Shown here piece after piece: positions 19,463 through 33,075 of a stretch of 64,000 bases of DNA. Within the stretch, counting starts at the first letter, position 1. Each line of letters starts with the position of its first letter. The notes under the pieces are model-generated. The model was given only the letters and a program-made list of their open reading frames with translations. It was not told where the DNA came from and did no database searches. The translations under genes were made by a program, and so were the position numbers. Source of the DNA: Stutzerimonas kunmingensis (GTDB taxonomy: Bacteria > Pseudomonadota > Gammaproteobacteria > Pseudomonadales > Pseudomonadaceae); assembly GCF_002929225.1 (NCBI RefSeq), contig NZ_PISM01000018.1, positions 124,001-188,000 on the forward strand. The letters run 5' to 3'.

Positions 19463-20824
19463 ATGGCCAAGGCCAAGCGCATGTATGGCTGCACCGAATG
19501 CGGCTCGACCTTCCCGAAATGGGCCGGCCAGTGCGGTGACTGTGGCGCCTGGAATACGCTGGTGGAAACGATCATCGAGGGTGCGGCACCGCCCTCCGGC
19601 CGCGCAGGCTGGGCCGGCGAGCAGGCCAACATCAGGACGCTCGCCGAGGTCAGCGTCGAGGAAGTACCGCGATTCTCAACCGCTTCCGGCGAGCTGGATC
19701 GCGTACTCGGAGGGGGGCTGGTGGACGGCTCGGTGGTGCTGATCGGCGGTGATCCGGGCATCGGCAAGTCGACGATCCTGCTGCAGACCCTCTGCGCCAT
19801 CGCCCAGCAGTACCCGGCGCTCTACGTCACCGGTGAAGAATCCCAGCAGCAGGTGGCCATGCGTGCGCGTCGTCTGGACCTGCCGCAGGACCGGCTCAAG
19901 GTGATGACCGAGACCTGCATCGAATCGATAATCGCCACCGCGCGGCTGGAAAAGCCCAAGGTGATGGTGATCGACTCGATCCAGACCATCTTCACCGAGC
20001 AGCTGCAGTCAGCGCCGGGCGGTGTGGCTCAGGTGCGCGAGAGCGCGGCGCTGCTGGTCCGCTTCGCCAAGCAGAGCGGCACGGCGATCTTCCTCGTCGG
20101 CCACGTGACCAAGGAAGGCGCACTGGCCGGCCCGCGCGTGCTCGAGCACATGGTCGATACGGTGCTGTATTTTGAGGGTGAATCCGATGGCCGTCTGCGC
20201 CTGCTACGGGCGGTGAAGAACCGCTTCGGCGCGGTCAACGAGCTCGGTGTGTTCGGCATGACCGACAAGGGCCTGAAAGAAGTCACCAACCCGTCGGCGA
20301 TCTTCCTCACCCGCGCTCAGGAAGCGGTGCCCGGCAGCGTGGTCATGGCCACCTGGGAAGGCACCCGCCCCATGCTGGTGGAGGTGCAGGCGCTGGTGGA
20401 CACCAGCCACCTGGCCAACCCGCGCCGCGTCACCCTGGGCCTGGATCAGAACCGTCTGGCCATGCTGCTGGCCGTACTGCATCGGCATGGCAGCATTCCC
20501 ACCTACGATCAGGACGTTTTCATCAACGTGGTCGGCGGTGTGAAGGTGCTGGAAACCGCGGCGGATCTGGCGCTGATGGCCGCGGTGATCTCCAGCCTGC
20601 GCAACCGGCCGCTGGATACCGATCTGCTGGTATTCGGTGAAGTGGGCTTGTCGGGCGAGATCCGCCCGGTGCCAAGTGGTCAGGAGCGTCTGAAGGAGGC
20701 AGCCAAGCACGGCTTCAAGCGCGCCATCGTGCCCAAGGGCAATGCGCCGAAGGAGGCCCCCGCCGGTTTGCAGATCATCGCCGTGACTCGCCTGGAGCAG
20801 GCGCTCGACGCGCTGTTCGAGTGA
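19463..20824 (+). CDS. radA: DNA repair protein RadA
   Basis: RecA-like branch-migration ATPase in recombinational repair. 453 aa from the ATG at 19463 (MAKAKRMYGCTECGS). The zinc finger uses Cys 10, 13, 24 and 27, Walker A is GGDPGIGKST near residue 97, the RadA motif is VKNRFGAVNELGVF near 250, and the C-terminal domain is Lon-like. CGGAG precedes the start. Convergent with the PilZ gene, only 3 nt apart. Confidence 0.97.
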   Translation: MAKAKRMYGCTECGSTFPKWAGQCGDCGAWNTLVETIIEGAAPPSGRAGWAGEQANIRTLAEVSVEEVPRFSTASGELDRVLGGGLVDGSVVLIGGDPGIGKSTILLQTLCAIAQQYPALYVTGEESQQQVAMRARRLDLPQDRLKVMTETCIESIIATARLEKPKVMVIDSIQTIFTEQLQSAPGGVAQVRESAALLVRFAKQSGTAIFLVGHVTKEGALAGPRVLEHMVDTVLYFEGESDGRLRLLRAVKNRFGAVNELGVFGMTDKGLKEVTNPSAIFLTRAQEAVPGSVVMATWEGTRPMLVEVQALVDTSHLANPRRVTLGLDQNRLAMLLAVLHRHGSIPTYDQDVFINVVGGVKVLETAADLALMAAVISSLRNRPLDTDLLVFGEVGLSGEIRPVPSGQERLKEAAKHGFKRAIVPKGNAPKEAPAGLQIIAVTRLEQALDALFE

Positions 20825-20827
20825 TCG

Positions 20828-21196
20828 TTACTGGCCGCCGAGTGCAGCCAGCTCGCGTTCCAGCAGTGCCTCGTCGCCGAGGTTGAGTTCGACCAGGCGC
20901 CGCAGGTGGGCGATCGAGTCGAGATCGATATGCTGGCAGACGAAGCCGATCAGATCGCCCTCTTCATGGGTCATCGCCACCTCCATGCGCACCTCGGCAT
21001 CATCGGCCAGGCGCACCCGCGCTTCGAACGGCTGGTCAGCATCAGCATCCCAGCCTTCCGGGCGGCGAACCAGCAGGCCTTTCAGGGACAGATCATGCAG
21101 CTCGACCGGCCAGCGCCGGTCACCCTGCACCAACTCAGTGGCGGCATCGAACTCGATACGTTGGAAGCGCCGGCGATCACTGGGGGAATCAGTCAT
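20828..21196 (-). CDS. PilZ domain protein
   Basis: 122-aa single-domain c-di-GMP receptor candidate. Both ligand motifs are present: RRRFQRI (RxxxR, residues 8-14) and DLSLKG (D/NxSxxG, about 36-41). No other domain. The ATG at 21196 has GGAG 8 nt upstream. Output partner unknown. The window also encodes the SiaD cyclase, but no link is visible. Confidence 0.88.
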   Translation of the reverse strand: MTDSPSDRRRFQRIEFDAATELVQGDRRWPVELHDLSLKGLLVRRPEGWDADADQPFEARVRLADDAEVRMEVAMTHEEGDLIGFVCQHIDLDSIAHLRRLVELNLGDEALLERELAALGGQ

Positions 21197-21253
21197 GAAC
21201 ATCACTCCGCGGTGTCTGAATTCACTATAGGACAACAACTCTCGACATCGCCG

Positions 21254-21715
21254 TTACAACCAGCGGCGCACCCGTCCACTGTACGCCAGATAGTCGTCGC
21301 CAAACAGCTGGGTCAGCAAGCGCTCCTCGTGCACGATCACGCCGCGCTGCATGGTGAAGACCAAGGCGGGCAGCAACAGCCAGGGCCACAGCGTGCCCCA
21401 GAGCAGCGCGATGCCGCAGTAGATCAGGCTGTCGGCCAGATAGATCGGGTTGCGCGAGAAACCGAACGGCCCCTCTTCCATCAGCTTCGCGGGCTTGCCA
21501 TAGGGATTGACCGTGGTCCTGCGCCAGAGCATCAGCAAGCCGGCCCAGAGCATCAGCAACACGCCCGCGTCGATCAGCCCCCAGCCCAGGTAGTGAGTCC
21601 AGAGATTGCGCGGCAAGGCGATCGGCAACACCGACTCCAGCAGCCAGGCTGCCGCGAGAAACAGCAGATAGATGACCGGTGGCGGCAGGATCACACCCGT
21701 GGCGCGCTTGAACAT
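21254..21715 (-). CDS. Isoprenylcysteine methyltransferase-like membrane protein
   Basis: 153-aa membrane protein with about four hydrophobic segments and the ICMT/PEMT signature GPFGFSRNPIYLADSLIY followed by HEERLLTQLFGDDYLAYSGRVRRW. SAM-dependent methylation of a lipid or small molecule is the family expectation; the bacterial substrate is unknown. The ATG at 21715 has CCGGAG upstream. Confidence 0.82.
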   Translation of the reverse strand: MFKRATGVILPPPVIYLLFLAAAWLLESVLPIALPRNLWTHYLGWGLIDAGVLLMLWAGLLMLWRRTTVNPYGKPAKLMEEGPFGFSRNPIYLADSLIYCGIALLWGTLWPWLLLPALVFTMQRGVIVHEERLLTQLFGDDYLAYSGRVRRWL

Positions 21716-21805
21716 GAGTCGGACTCCGGAGGAACAGGACACGGCAGTCTAGCGCGCCGCATCGCCAGGGATCAGGAAGATGTTTCGCGACAACCGCCAG
21801 ACAGC

Positions 21806-21829
21806 AAAAAGCCCGCTTTCGCGGGCTTT
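21806..21829 (-). terminator. Terminator of glyA
   Basis: AAAGCCCGC-TTTC-GCGGGCTTT; on the minus strand it is followed by TTTTTGC, 20 nt after the glyA stop. Confidence 0.88.
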
Positions 21830-21848
21830 CGATGCAGCGATGTAACGT

Positions 21849-23102
<1,254 letters not shown>

Positions 23103-23355
23103 GGCAGTCCTCTGAGATCAGCTGGCGGTATAAAAGAGAGGCGCGGATTCTACCTCATCCGACCGGTTGCGGGTATGAGCGATAGTCATGCACAAGATGA
23201 ACAGTCGCCGCTTCCGCAGCCGCGACGGCGGACTGTCGCGGTTTGCCCTGACCGGTGCATTCGGGTAGCTTTGCGCCCTTTCCATGCCACCCCATTTTCG
23301 GCCCCCCACGGCCTGGGTCAGGCATCATTCACCACTGTCACGGGCATTCGTTTCC

Positions 23356-25023
<1,668 letters not shown>

Positions 25024-25033
25024 GCGGTAGATG

Positions 25034-25066
25034 ACGACAACGGAGCCAAACAGGCTCCGTTGTCGT
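25034..25066 (+). terminator. Hairpin after ettA
   Basis: A 14-bp perfect stem (ACGACAACGGAGCC and complement) with a 5-nt loop, 10 nt after the ettA stop. Confidence 0.8.
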
Positions 25067-25184
25067 GTCTAGAGAAAGCACCCATAAATAATGGCACAAT
25101 GCCGCCTTCGTGAATTACTGATCCCCCCGGCAGGCGCGGCAATCGCACCATGCCGACCCCCGCGACCGACAAAGGACAATTCGC

Positions 25185-27176
25185 ATGGCGGCACTTGGAC
25201 TGCGCGGCAAATCACTGCTGGCATTGTTGCTCAGTTGCCTGCTTGCTTTCGTCTTTGCCGGTTTCATTGGCCGAGAGGCGTTACTCGGCGTGCAGAGCCG
25301 CTTCGGCGAGGCCTATGCGCGCAATGTGGTCCAACTCAACCGCGAACGCCTGTTCGCACCGGTTTCACGCGAACTGGCACTGGCTCAACGGCTGGCGGCT
25401 TCGCAACTGACGCTGGCCTGGTTGAACGACGAGCAGGACCCGGCCAAGCGCAAGATCTTTTTCCAGGAAGCGGCCGGCTACCAGCAGGCCTTCGGCGACC
25501 ACGCCTACTTCGCCGCCTCGGCGAGCAGCAACGGCTACTACTCGAACGGACCCGACCAGTCACCCAGCTATGTACCACGCTATGTGATGGCCCCTGACGG
25601 CCCTCGCGACGAGTGGTTCTTCCAGACGCTGCAGGCCGACACCCCCTACGCCATCAACGTCGACCGCTCGGTGGTCACCGGTGAGCTCAAGGTGTGGTTC
25701 AACGTACAGGTGCGTGACGGCGATCGACGCCTGGGCCTGGTCGGTTCCGGCATCAGCCTGCAGGCGTTTCTGGATGACTTCATCGAGGCGAACAAGGTCG
25801 GCGTCGAGTCGATGGTGCTCGATGCCTACGGCTCCATCCTCGTTCATCCGAATCAGAACCTGGTTACGCTCAACGCCGAAACCGCGCGTGGACGCTCCTT
25901 GTCGACGAGCATCCTCGGCCAGCTCGACGACCTCGGCGCGGCCTCGGCAGTGCGTCAGGCCATGGCGGAAAGCCGCGAGAACCCCGGCACTGTGGCGACG
26001 TTGCGCGTCACCCTGGATGGCGCGCCCCGCTTGCTGGCGCTGAGCTGGATTCCCGAGCTGCAGTGGTTCGTCGCCAGCGCCGTGGACCTGGGCACCGCAC
26101 AGGTCGTCGAGGTGCGTCCGCTGCTGCCGGCAATCGCCCTGTTTCTGGTGCTGTTCCTGCTGCTGATCGGTGGTGGTGCCTGGCTGGTCGAGAAGCGTGT
26201 GCTCAAACCGCTGCGCCAGCTGAGACGCAGCGCCCAGGCCCTGGCGGCGGGACAGTACGATGCCCCCCTGCCCCTGCACCGGCAGGACGAGATCGGCGAA
26301 CTCAGCGCAGCCTTCGGTGCCATGGCGCAGCAGGTTCGCAGCCACACCAGCGAGCTGGAGAATCGCGTGCGTGAGCGCACCCGCGACCTGGAACAGGCCA
26401 ACCTGGAAATGGCCGCCGCGCACAAGAAGATCGACGACTCGATCGACTATGCCAGCCTTATCCAGCGCTCGATCCTGCCCAACCGGCAGCTGGTCACCGC
26501 CATGGGTGATCGCCATGCGGTGCTCTGGCGGCCACGTGATGTCGTCGGCGGCGACTTCTATGTATATCGCGCCGACGAACATGGCTGCCTGTTCGGAATA
26601 GTCGACTGTGCCGGCCACGGCGTGCCCGGCGCGTTGATGACGATGCTGGCCCACGCCGCCATCGATCAGGCGCTCGGCACGACCGGCCTGGACGACCCCG
26701 TCGCCGCGCTCGCGCGTACCGATGCGATCGTGCGCAACATGCTGCGCGAAGAGCAGGACTCCCATGCCCTGGCGACCAACATGGATATCGGCCTCGCCTA
26801 TGTCGATTTGCGCCAGCGCAGGGTGCATTATTCCGGCGCGAAGATTGCGTTGTACTACTGTGATGGCGAAGAGGTGCACGAGATCAAGGCAGCGCGGCGC
26901 GCCATCGGCGATAAACGCATCGGCGACTACCGCAACACCAGCGTCGACCTGCAACCGGGGCGGACCTTCTACATGACCACCGACGGTTTCCTCGACCAGG
27001 CCGGCGGCGACGACGGGTTCGGCTTTGGCAACAGCCGCTTCGCCAGCATGATCCGCGAGCATGCACGGCTTCCCCTGGCCGAACAGGGCGAAGCCTTCAG
27101 CCTCGCACTGGCGCGCTATCAGGGTGAATTCCCGCAGCGCGATGACATCACGATGTTATGTTTCCGCTTCGATTGA
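25185..27176 (+). CDS. siaA: SiaA membrane PP2C-type phosphatase
   Basis: 663-aa sensor phosphatase that dephosphorylates SiaC and so turns on the SiaD cyclase. TM1 (residues 8-30), a large periplasmic dCACHE-like sensor, TM2 (about 310-335), HAMP, coiled coil, then a PPM/SpoIIE phosphatase domain with GGDFYVYRAD, GIVDCAGHGVPGALMTM and DDITMLCF metal-site motifs. AAAGGAC precedes the ATG at 25185. First gene of siaABCD, all in one direction with gaps under 20 nt. Confidence 0.95.
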   Translation: MAALGLRGKSLLALLLSCLLAFVFAGFIGREALLGVQSRFGEAYARNVVQLNRERLFAPVSRELALAQRLAASQLTLAWLNDEQDPAKRKIFFQEAAGYQQAFGDHAYFAASASSNGYYSNGPDQSPSYVPRYVMAPDGPRDEWFFQTLQADTPYAINVDRSVVTGELKVWFNVQVRDGDRRLGLVGSGISLQAFLDDFIEANKVGVESMVLDAYGSILVHPNQNLVTLNAETARGRSLSTSILGQLDDLGAASAVRQAMAESRENPGTVATLRVTLDGAPRLLALSWIPELQWFVASAVDLGTAQVVEVRPLLPAIALFLVLFLLLIGGGAWLVEKRVLKPLRQLRRSAQALAAGQYDAPLPLHRQDEIGELSAAFGAMAQQVRSHTSELENRVRERTRDLEQANLEMAAAHKKIDDSIDYASLIQRSILPNRQLVTAMGDRHAVLWRPRDVVGGDFYVYRADEHGCLFGIVDCAGHGVPGALMTMLAHAAIDQALGTTGLDDPVAALARTDAIVRNMLREEQDSHALATNMDIGLAYVDLRQRRVHYSGAKIALYYCDGEEVHEIKAARRAIGDKRIGDYRNTSVDLQPGRTFYMTTDGFLDQAGGDDGFGFGNSRFASMIREHARLPLAEQGEAFSLALARYQGEFPQRDDITMLCFRFD

Positions 27177-27191
27177 GACAGGGAGTTGGCC

Positions 27192-27734
27192 ATGGCCCCC
27201 ATTGACATGTTCGCGATGCGCGAATGCTACAACCAGCAACAGATCATGCTGTGCTTCAACGGCCCCATCTCCCGCAGCCTGATCGAAGAGATCGGCAATG
27301 CCCTGCGCAATTACATGAGCGAAGAACAGGCGCACCCGTCCTCGGCCATGGACGTGTTCGCCGTGTACATCGAGATGACGCAGAACATTCGCCACTACAC
27401 CCGCGAAAAGAACTGGTCCGATCAGCAGGCCGGCGCCACGGTCGTGGTCGCACGCGATGACCAGGGCCGCTACGTGGTTTCGGCCGGCAACCTGATCGAA
27501 ACCGCCGACGGCCAGCAACTGCTTACCGCCGTCGCCGAACTGGCAAAAAAAGACAAGGCCGGCCTCAAGGCCCTGTACAAGGAACAATTGCGCAGGCCGC
27601 GTGACGAACACGTGGCAACCGGCGCCGGACTCGGCCTGATCGATATTGCCCGCAAGTCCAGCGAGCCACTCAAGGCCTCGCTGCAGCCTGTCTCCGACGA
27701 GCTTTCCTTCATCAGCCTGAGCGCCGTCATCTGA
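27192..27734 (+). CDS. siaB: SiaB kinase (antagonist of SiaA)
   Basis: 180-aa protein kinase of the HATPase/anti-sigma type that phosphorylates SiaC on threonine. The segment GAGLGLIDIARKSS fits a G2-type ATP lid. It starts at the ATG 27192 (MAPIDMFAMRECYNQQQ), with GGGAG 6 nt upstream; a TTG two codons earlier is less likely. 15 nt after siaA. Confidence 0.93.
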   Translation: MAPIDMFAMRECYNQQQIMLCFNGPISRSLIEEIGNALRNYMSEEQAHPSSAMDVFAVYIEMTQNIRHYTREKNWSDQQAGATVVVARDDQGRYVVSAGNLIETADGQQLLTAVAELAKKDKAGLKALYKEQLRRPRDEHVATGAGLGLIDIARKSSEPLKASLQPVSDELSFISLSAVI

Positions 27735-27751
27735 AACTCAAGAGCATCCCC

Positions 27752-28129
27752 ATGAACGATTTTTCAATCCCCGGCAGCCAGTCCACTCCCGCCATCCAGT
27801 CCGACTGGGAAAAAGGCATCGTCTCGATGCAGGGCGACTCGTACCCGGAAAATTCCTACGAGCTGTTCCACCAGGTCTACGAATGGATCGAGCGCTTCCT
27901 CGGCGAAGCCGCACATCCGCTCAGCCTCGAACTGCGCCTGCTGTACCTGAACACCAGCAGCATCAAGGCGATGATGGACATCTTCGACCTGCTCGAAGCC
28001 GCCTATCAGGAAGGCCGTCAGGTCGCGGTCAACTGGTACTACGACATCCGAAACGAGCGCGTCGTGGAGTTGGCCGAAGAGTTCAAGGAAGACTGCACCT
28101 TCCCCTTTTCCATCCAGAGTCACGACTGA
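27752..28129 (+). CDS. siaC: SiaC phosphoprotein switch
   Basis: 125-aa SpoIIAA-like protein. Dephosphorylated SiaC binds and activates SiaD. The known regulatory threonine T68 of P. aeruginosa SiaC is conserved at the same number here (LNTSSIKAMMD, T68). 17 nt after siaB and 12 nt before siaD. Confidence 0.95.
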   Translation: MNDFSIPGSQSTPAIQSDWEKGIVSMQGDSYPENSYELFHQVYEWIERFLGEAAHPLSLELRLLYLNTSSIKAMMDIFDLLEAAYQEGRQVAVNWYYDIRNERVVELAEEFKEDCTFPFSIQSHD

Positions 28130-28141
28130 CAGAAGGTCGAT

Positions 28142-28927
28142 ATGCGTGGGCCATCGCCGCTAGAGCAAGAGGTCATCAATCTCCTCGCCGATCCGCAGTT
28201 CGAGGGGCACCCGCTGAAGGAAGCCCTGAGCCAGCTGTGGGGAGCGCACCATGACCTGCTTGGCCGAATCGAACGCATCGCCCGCGTATCGGACGGCTAC
28301 CAGAGCATCGCCCGCGAGCGCGAACTGAGCCTTTCGGCGCGCTTCGACAAGCAGTTGCGCCAGCTGGAAAAGGTCGCACGCATCTCCGATCGCTACCAGA
28401 TGATGATGCAGGACCTGAATGCCTCGCTGCGCGAAGCCTCGACCCTCGACACCCTGACAGGCATCGCCAACCGCCGTCTGCTCACCGAGCGCCTGCGCGA
28501 GGAAAGCGAGCGCGCCAAACGCTACGGCCGCCCGCTGGCCCTGGTCATGCTGGACATCGACCGTTTCAAGGTCATCAACGACGAGTACGGCCACGAAGTC
28601 GGCGACCGCGTGCTGATCGAAGTGGTGCGCGTAATGGAATCGGAGATTCGCGAACACGACCTCTGTGGTCGCTGGGGCGGCGAGGAATTCCTCATCCTGA
28701 TGCCGGAAAGCAGCGCCGAGATGGCCTGCACGGTGATGCGCCGCCTTGGCGACAGCATTGCCGCGCTCGGCGTGCGGGTGAACGATGACCTGCTCGGGGT
28801 CACCGCCAGCATGGGTATCGCCGAGCTGCGCGCCGACGAGACCTACTCGAGCACCATCAACCGCGCCGACATCGCGCTGCTGAGAGCCAAGCGCAGTGGT
28901 CGCAATCGCTGTGAGCTGGCCGACTAG
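28142..28927 (+). CDS. siaD: SiaD diguanylate cyclase
   Basis: 261-aa GGDEF enzyme that makes c-di-GMP and promotes aggregation and biofilm. An N-terminal helical stalk (residues 1-95), through which SiaC acts, precedes the catalytic domain with RWGGEEFLILMP. An I-site RxxD (REHD) sits exactly five residues before GGEEF, so product inhibition is expected. Last gene of siaABCD. Confidence 0.95.
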   Translation: MRGPSPLEQEVINLLADPQFEGHPLKEALSQLWGAHHDLLGRIERIARVSDGYQSIARERELSLSARFDKQLRQLEKVARISDRYQMMMQDLNASLREASTLDTLTGIANRRLLTERLREESERAKRYGRPLALVMLDIDRFKVINDEYGHEVGDRVLIEVVRVMESEIREHDLCGRWGGEEFLILMPESSAEMACTVMRRLGDSIAALGVRVNDDLLGVTASMGIAELRADETYSSTINRADIALLRAKRSGRNRCELAD

Positions 28928-29013
28928 CCATCACCCGAACAAGCACAAGAATGTCGCACTCATCGCTCCATTTCAGTGCAAATTGAGCAACGCCTCCGCC
29001 TCTTAAAGTCTGA

Positions 29014-30540
<1,527 letters not shown>

Positions 30541-30575
30541 CGGCTGCGCCTGCCGCCAAGCCTCAGCCTGAAAGA

Positions 30576-30616
30576 CAAAGCCCCCGTCGGATCGTCCGGC
30601 GGGGGCTTTTGTTTTG
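30576..30616. terminator. Terminator between gdhA and fpr
   Basis: CAAAGCCCCCG...CGGGGGCTTTTG stem with extra inner pairing and a T-rich tail. Between convergent genes. Confidence 0.88.
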
Positions 30617-30643
30617 TTGCGCGAGACTCCGCGCGGCAATCGC

Positions 30644-31420
30644 CTACCAGTAGTTCTCCACCGCCACCTGGCCGGGCCTGCGCGTCATCGCCAGGTTCAG
30701 ATCACGCGCTTTCAGCACCGCTCGGGTGTCCTCGATCATCTGCGGGTTGCCGCAGAGCATGATCCGCGAATGCTCGGGCGTCAGCTGCAGATCGGCGGCG
30801 CGCTCCAGTTCGCCGTTCTCGATCAGCGTGGTGATGCGACCGTGCAGCGCACCGGGTATCTGTTCGCGCGTTACCACCGGCAGGTACAGCAGCTTCGAGC
30901 CCAGACCATCCAGGTAGTCGCGTTGCGGCAGTTCGGCGATCAGCTGCTGATAGGCCAGCTCACGCGCCTCGCGCACGCTGTAGACCAGAATGATGCGCTC
31001 GAAGCGCTGCCAGGCCTCGAAGTCCTGCAGGATCGAAAGGAACGGCGCGATCCCGGTGCCAGTTGCCAGCAGCCAGAGGTCGCGGCCGTCGGGAAAGCGA
31101 TCGAGGGTGAGAAAGCCGAAGGCCTGCTTGTCCACCAGCAGCTCGTCGCCGACTGCCAACCGGCTCAGCTCGCTGGTGAATTCGCCGTCCGGCACCACGA
31201 TGGAGAAGAAATCGAGAAACTCGTCGTGCGGCGCCGAGACCATGGAATAGGCGCGCCAGACGATGCAGCCGCTTGGCTTGCGCACACCGAGGCGGGCGAA
31301 CTGCCCGGCGGTGAAGCGAAAACCGGGATCGCGGCTGGTACGCAGGGTGAACAGGTTAGGCGTCAGCGTCTGCACCTCTAGAAGGCGCTGGCGGGTGAAC
31401 TTCTCTTCGCTGGCGGTCAT
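30644..31420 (-). CDS. fpr: Ferredoxin/flavodoxin-NADP reductase
   Basis: 258-aa bacterial class I FPR: FAD-binding RAYSMVSAPHDEFLDFF near residue 52, NADP-binding GTGIAPFLSILQDFE near 111, and a C-terminus ending VAVENYW, typical of pseudomonad Fpr. GGAGGGAGC precedes the ATG at 31420. Known roles are Fe-S cluster supply and oxidative stress. Divergent from rlmG. Confidence 0.95.
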   Translation of the reverse strand: MTASEEKFTRQRLLEVQTLTPNLFTLRTSRDPGFRFTAGQFARLGVRKPSGCIVWRAYSMVSAPHDEFLDFFSIVVPDGEFTSELSRLAVGDELLVDKQAFGFLTLDRFPDGRDLWLLATGTGIAPFLSILQDFEAWQRFERIILVYSVREARELAYQQLIAELPQRDYLDGLGSKLLYLPVVTREQIPGALHGRITTLIENGELERAADLQLTPEHSRIMLCGNPQMIEDTRAVLKARDLNLAMTRRPGQVAVENYW

Positions 31421-31517
31421 ACTTCGCTCCCTCCGAGCATCTTCGGGCCCACTGCACGCAGCGCCCGCATGGGTCCTTGATACTCCTTTACGCAGCCGAC
31501 AAACACCGCCAGTTCTC

Positions 31518-32645
31518 ATGCCTATTCTCGATACCCCCTATGCAAGCCTCGATCTGATCCGCCAGCCGGAGCAGCCCAACGAGCCGCTGCAGGCCTTCGA
31601 TGCCGCCGACGAATACCTGCTGGCCCAGCTGCATGAGCAGGGATTGCCAGCGGCCACGCGAGTGCTGATCCTCAATGACAGCTTCGGCGCCCTGGCTTGC
31701 TCGCTGGCCGCACACGTCGCGGTCACCAGCAGTGGCGACTCGCATCTGGCCCACCTGGCATTGCAAAAGAACCTGGCACGTAACGAGCTGCCGGCCGAGC
31801 GCGTGCGCTTCGTACCTGCCAGCGAGGTCGCCCAGGGCCCGTTCGACCGGGTGCTGATTCGCGTACCGAAAACCCTTGCCCTGCTGGAAGAACAGCTGAT
31901 CCGCCTGCACGGCCAGCTGGCGCCCGGCGCGCAGGTGATCGCTGCGGCGATGATCAAGCATCTGCCGCGCGCCGCCGGTGATCTGCTGGAGCAGTACATT
32001 GGCCCGGTGCAGGCCTCACTGGCGGTGAAGAAGGCACGTCTGCTCAGCGCAACGCCGAGCGCGAAACCGGCGCCGCAGTCGCCCTACCCGACCCGCTACC
32101 AGCTCGATCAGCCGAAGCTTGAACTGCTCAACCACGCCAACCTGTTCTGCCGCGAAGGCCTCGATATCGGCACCCGCGCCTTTCTGCCACATCTGCCGCA
32201 GGCACTCGGTGCACTGCGCGTGGCCGATCTCGGCTGCGGCAACGGCGTGCTCGGCATCGTCTACGCGCTGGGCAACCCGCAGGCGCAACTGACACTGGTG
32301 GACGAGAGCTACATGGCTGTGCAGTCGGCACGGGAGAACTGGCAGGCAATCCATGGCCAGCGTCCGGTCGAGATTCGCGCCGGCGACGGCCTGGCCGAGC
32401 AACCGCCGGCCTCGCTGGATCTGGTGCTGTGCAATCCGCCGTTCCACCAGCAGCAGGTGGTCGGCGATTTCCTCGCCTGGCGTATGTTCACCCAGGCCAA
32501 GGCGGCACTGACCAAGGGTGGTGAGCTATGGATCGTCGGCAATCGCCACCTCGGCTATCACCTCAAGCTCAAGCGCCTGTTCGGCAACGCCGAGCAGGTG
32601 GCCGCCACACCAAAGTTCGTCATTCTGCGGTCGATCAAGGCATGA
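31518..32645 (+). CDS. rlmG: 23S rRNA m2G1835 methyltransferase
   Basis: 375 aa. An N-terminal degenerate methyltransferase domain and a C-terminal catalytic domain with ADLGCGNGVLGI (SAM site, about 233) and NPPF catalytic motif (LVLCNPPFHQQQ, about 300), the RlmG/RsmC architecture. It ends in an ATGA overlap with the merR-type gene. The start is ATG 31518 (MPILDTPYASLDLI). Confidence 0.9.
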   Translation: MPILDTPYASLDLIRQPEQPNEPLQAFDAADEYLLAQLHEQGLPAATRVLILNDSFGALACSLAAHVAVTSSGDSHLAHLALQKNLARNELPAERVRFVPASEVAQGPFDRVLIRVPKTLALLEEQLIRLHGQLAPGAQVIAAAMIKHLPRAAGDLLEQYIGPVQASLAVKKARLLSATPSAKPAPQSPYPTRYQLDQPKLELLNHANLFCREGLDIGTRAFLPHLPQALGALRVADLGCGNGVLGIVYALGNPQAQLTLVDESYMAVQSARENWQAIHGQRPVEIRAGDGLAEQPPASLDLVLCNPPFHQQQVVGDFLAWRMFTQAKAALTKGGELWIVGNRHLGYHLKLKRLFGNAEQVAATPKFVILRSIKA

Positions 32646-33019
32646 GCGAGGCGCCGGTCCGCCTCAGCATCCGGCAGTTCGCCGCGCGCTGCGGCCTGTC
32701 CGCCGATACGCTGCGCTATTACGAAAAGATCGGTCTGCTACGGCATGTCGCTCGGGACGCCAGCGGTTTTCGCGTCTATGGCCCACGCGACCTGGAGTGG
32801 ATCGGCTTCATCCTGCGCCTGAAAGACACCGGCATGGCGCTGGACGACATCATCCGCTACGCCGATCTGCGCGAATGTGGCGACGCAACCCTTGCGGCAC
32901 GTCAGGCGCTGCTCGAAACCCATGCCGCCACCTTGCAGGCACGTCTGCTGCGCGACCATGAGCATCTCGACGCGCTGCGGGCGAAGATCGCGCTGTATGG
33001 GCAGCAAACTTCCGCTTGA
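32642..33019 (+). CDS. MerR family regulator (AdhR/NmlR-like)
   Basis: 125-aa transcription activator. An N-terminal winged-helix (RLSIRQFAARCGLSADTLRYYEKIGLL) and dimerisation coil. One Cys (RECGDA, about residue 79) could be a redox or electrophile sensor as in AdhR/NmlR relatives. It starts within the rlmG stop (ATGA). A MerR-type promoter overlaps its 3' end and drives the next gene. Confidence 0.88.
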   Translation: MSEAPVRLSIRQFAARCGLSADTLRYYEKIGLLRHVARDASGFRVYGPRDLEWIGFILRLKDTGMALDDIIRYADLRECGDATLAARQALLETHAATLQARLLRDHEHLDALRAKIALYGQQTSA

Positions 33020-33046
33020 CCTGGAGCCGACTCCAACCCGCAGGCT
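33016..33046 (+). promoter_or_regulatory. MerR-type promoter/operator for the CMD gene
   Basis: TTGACC (33016-33021) and CAGGCT (33041-33046) are separated by 19 bp, the long spacer typical of MerR targets. In the spacer sits TGGAG-CCGA-CTCCA, a perfect 5-bp-arm palindrome. The -35 overlaps the merR stop codon. Confidence 0.65.
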
Positions 33047-33075
33047 TTCCTCTGATCTATTGAGAGGAACGCTCC

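Noticed and set aside
32518..32961. 147-codon plus-strand frame across the rlmG/merR junction
   Set aside because: Overlaps two genes with solid family identity and has no motif of its own.
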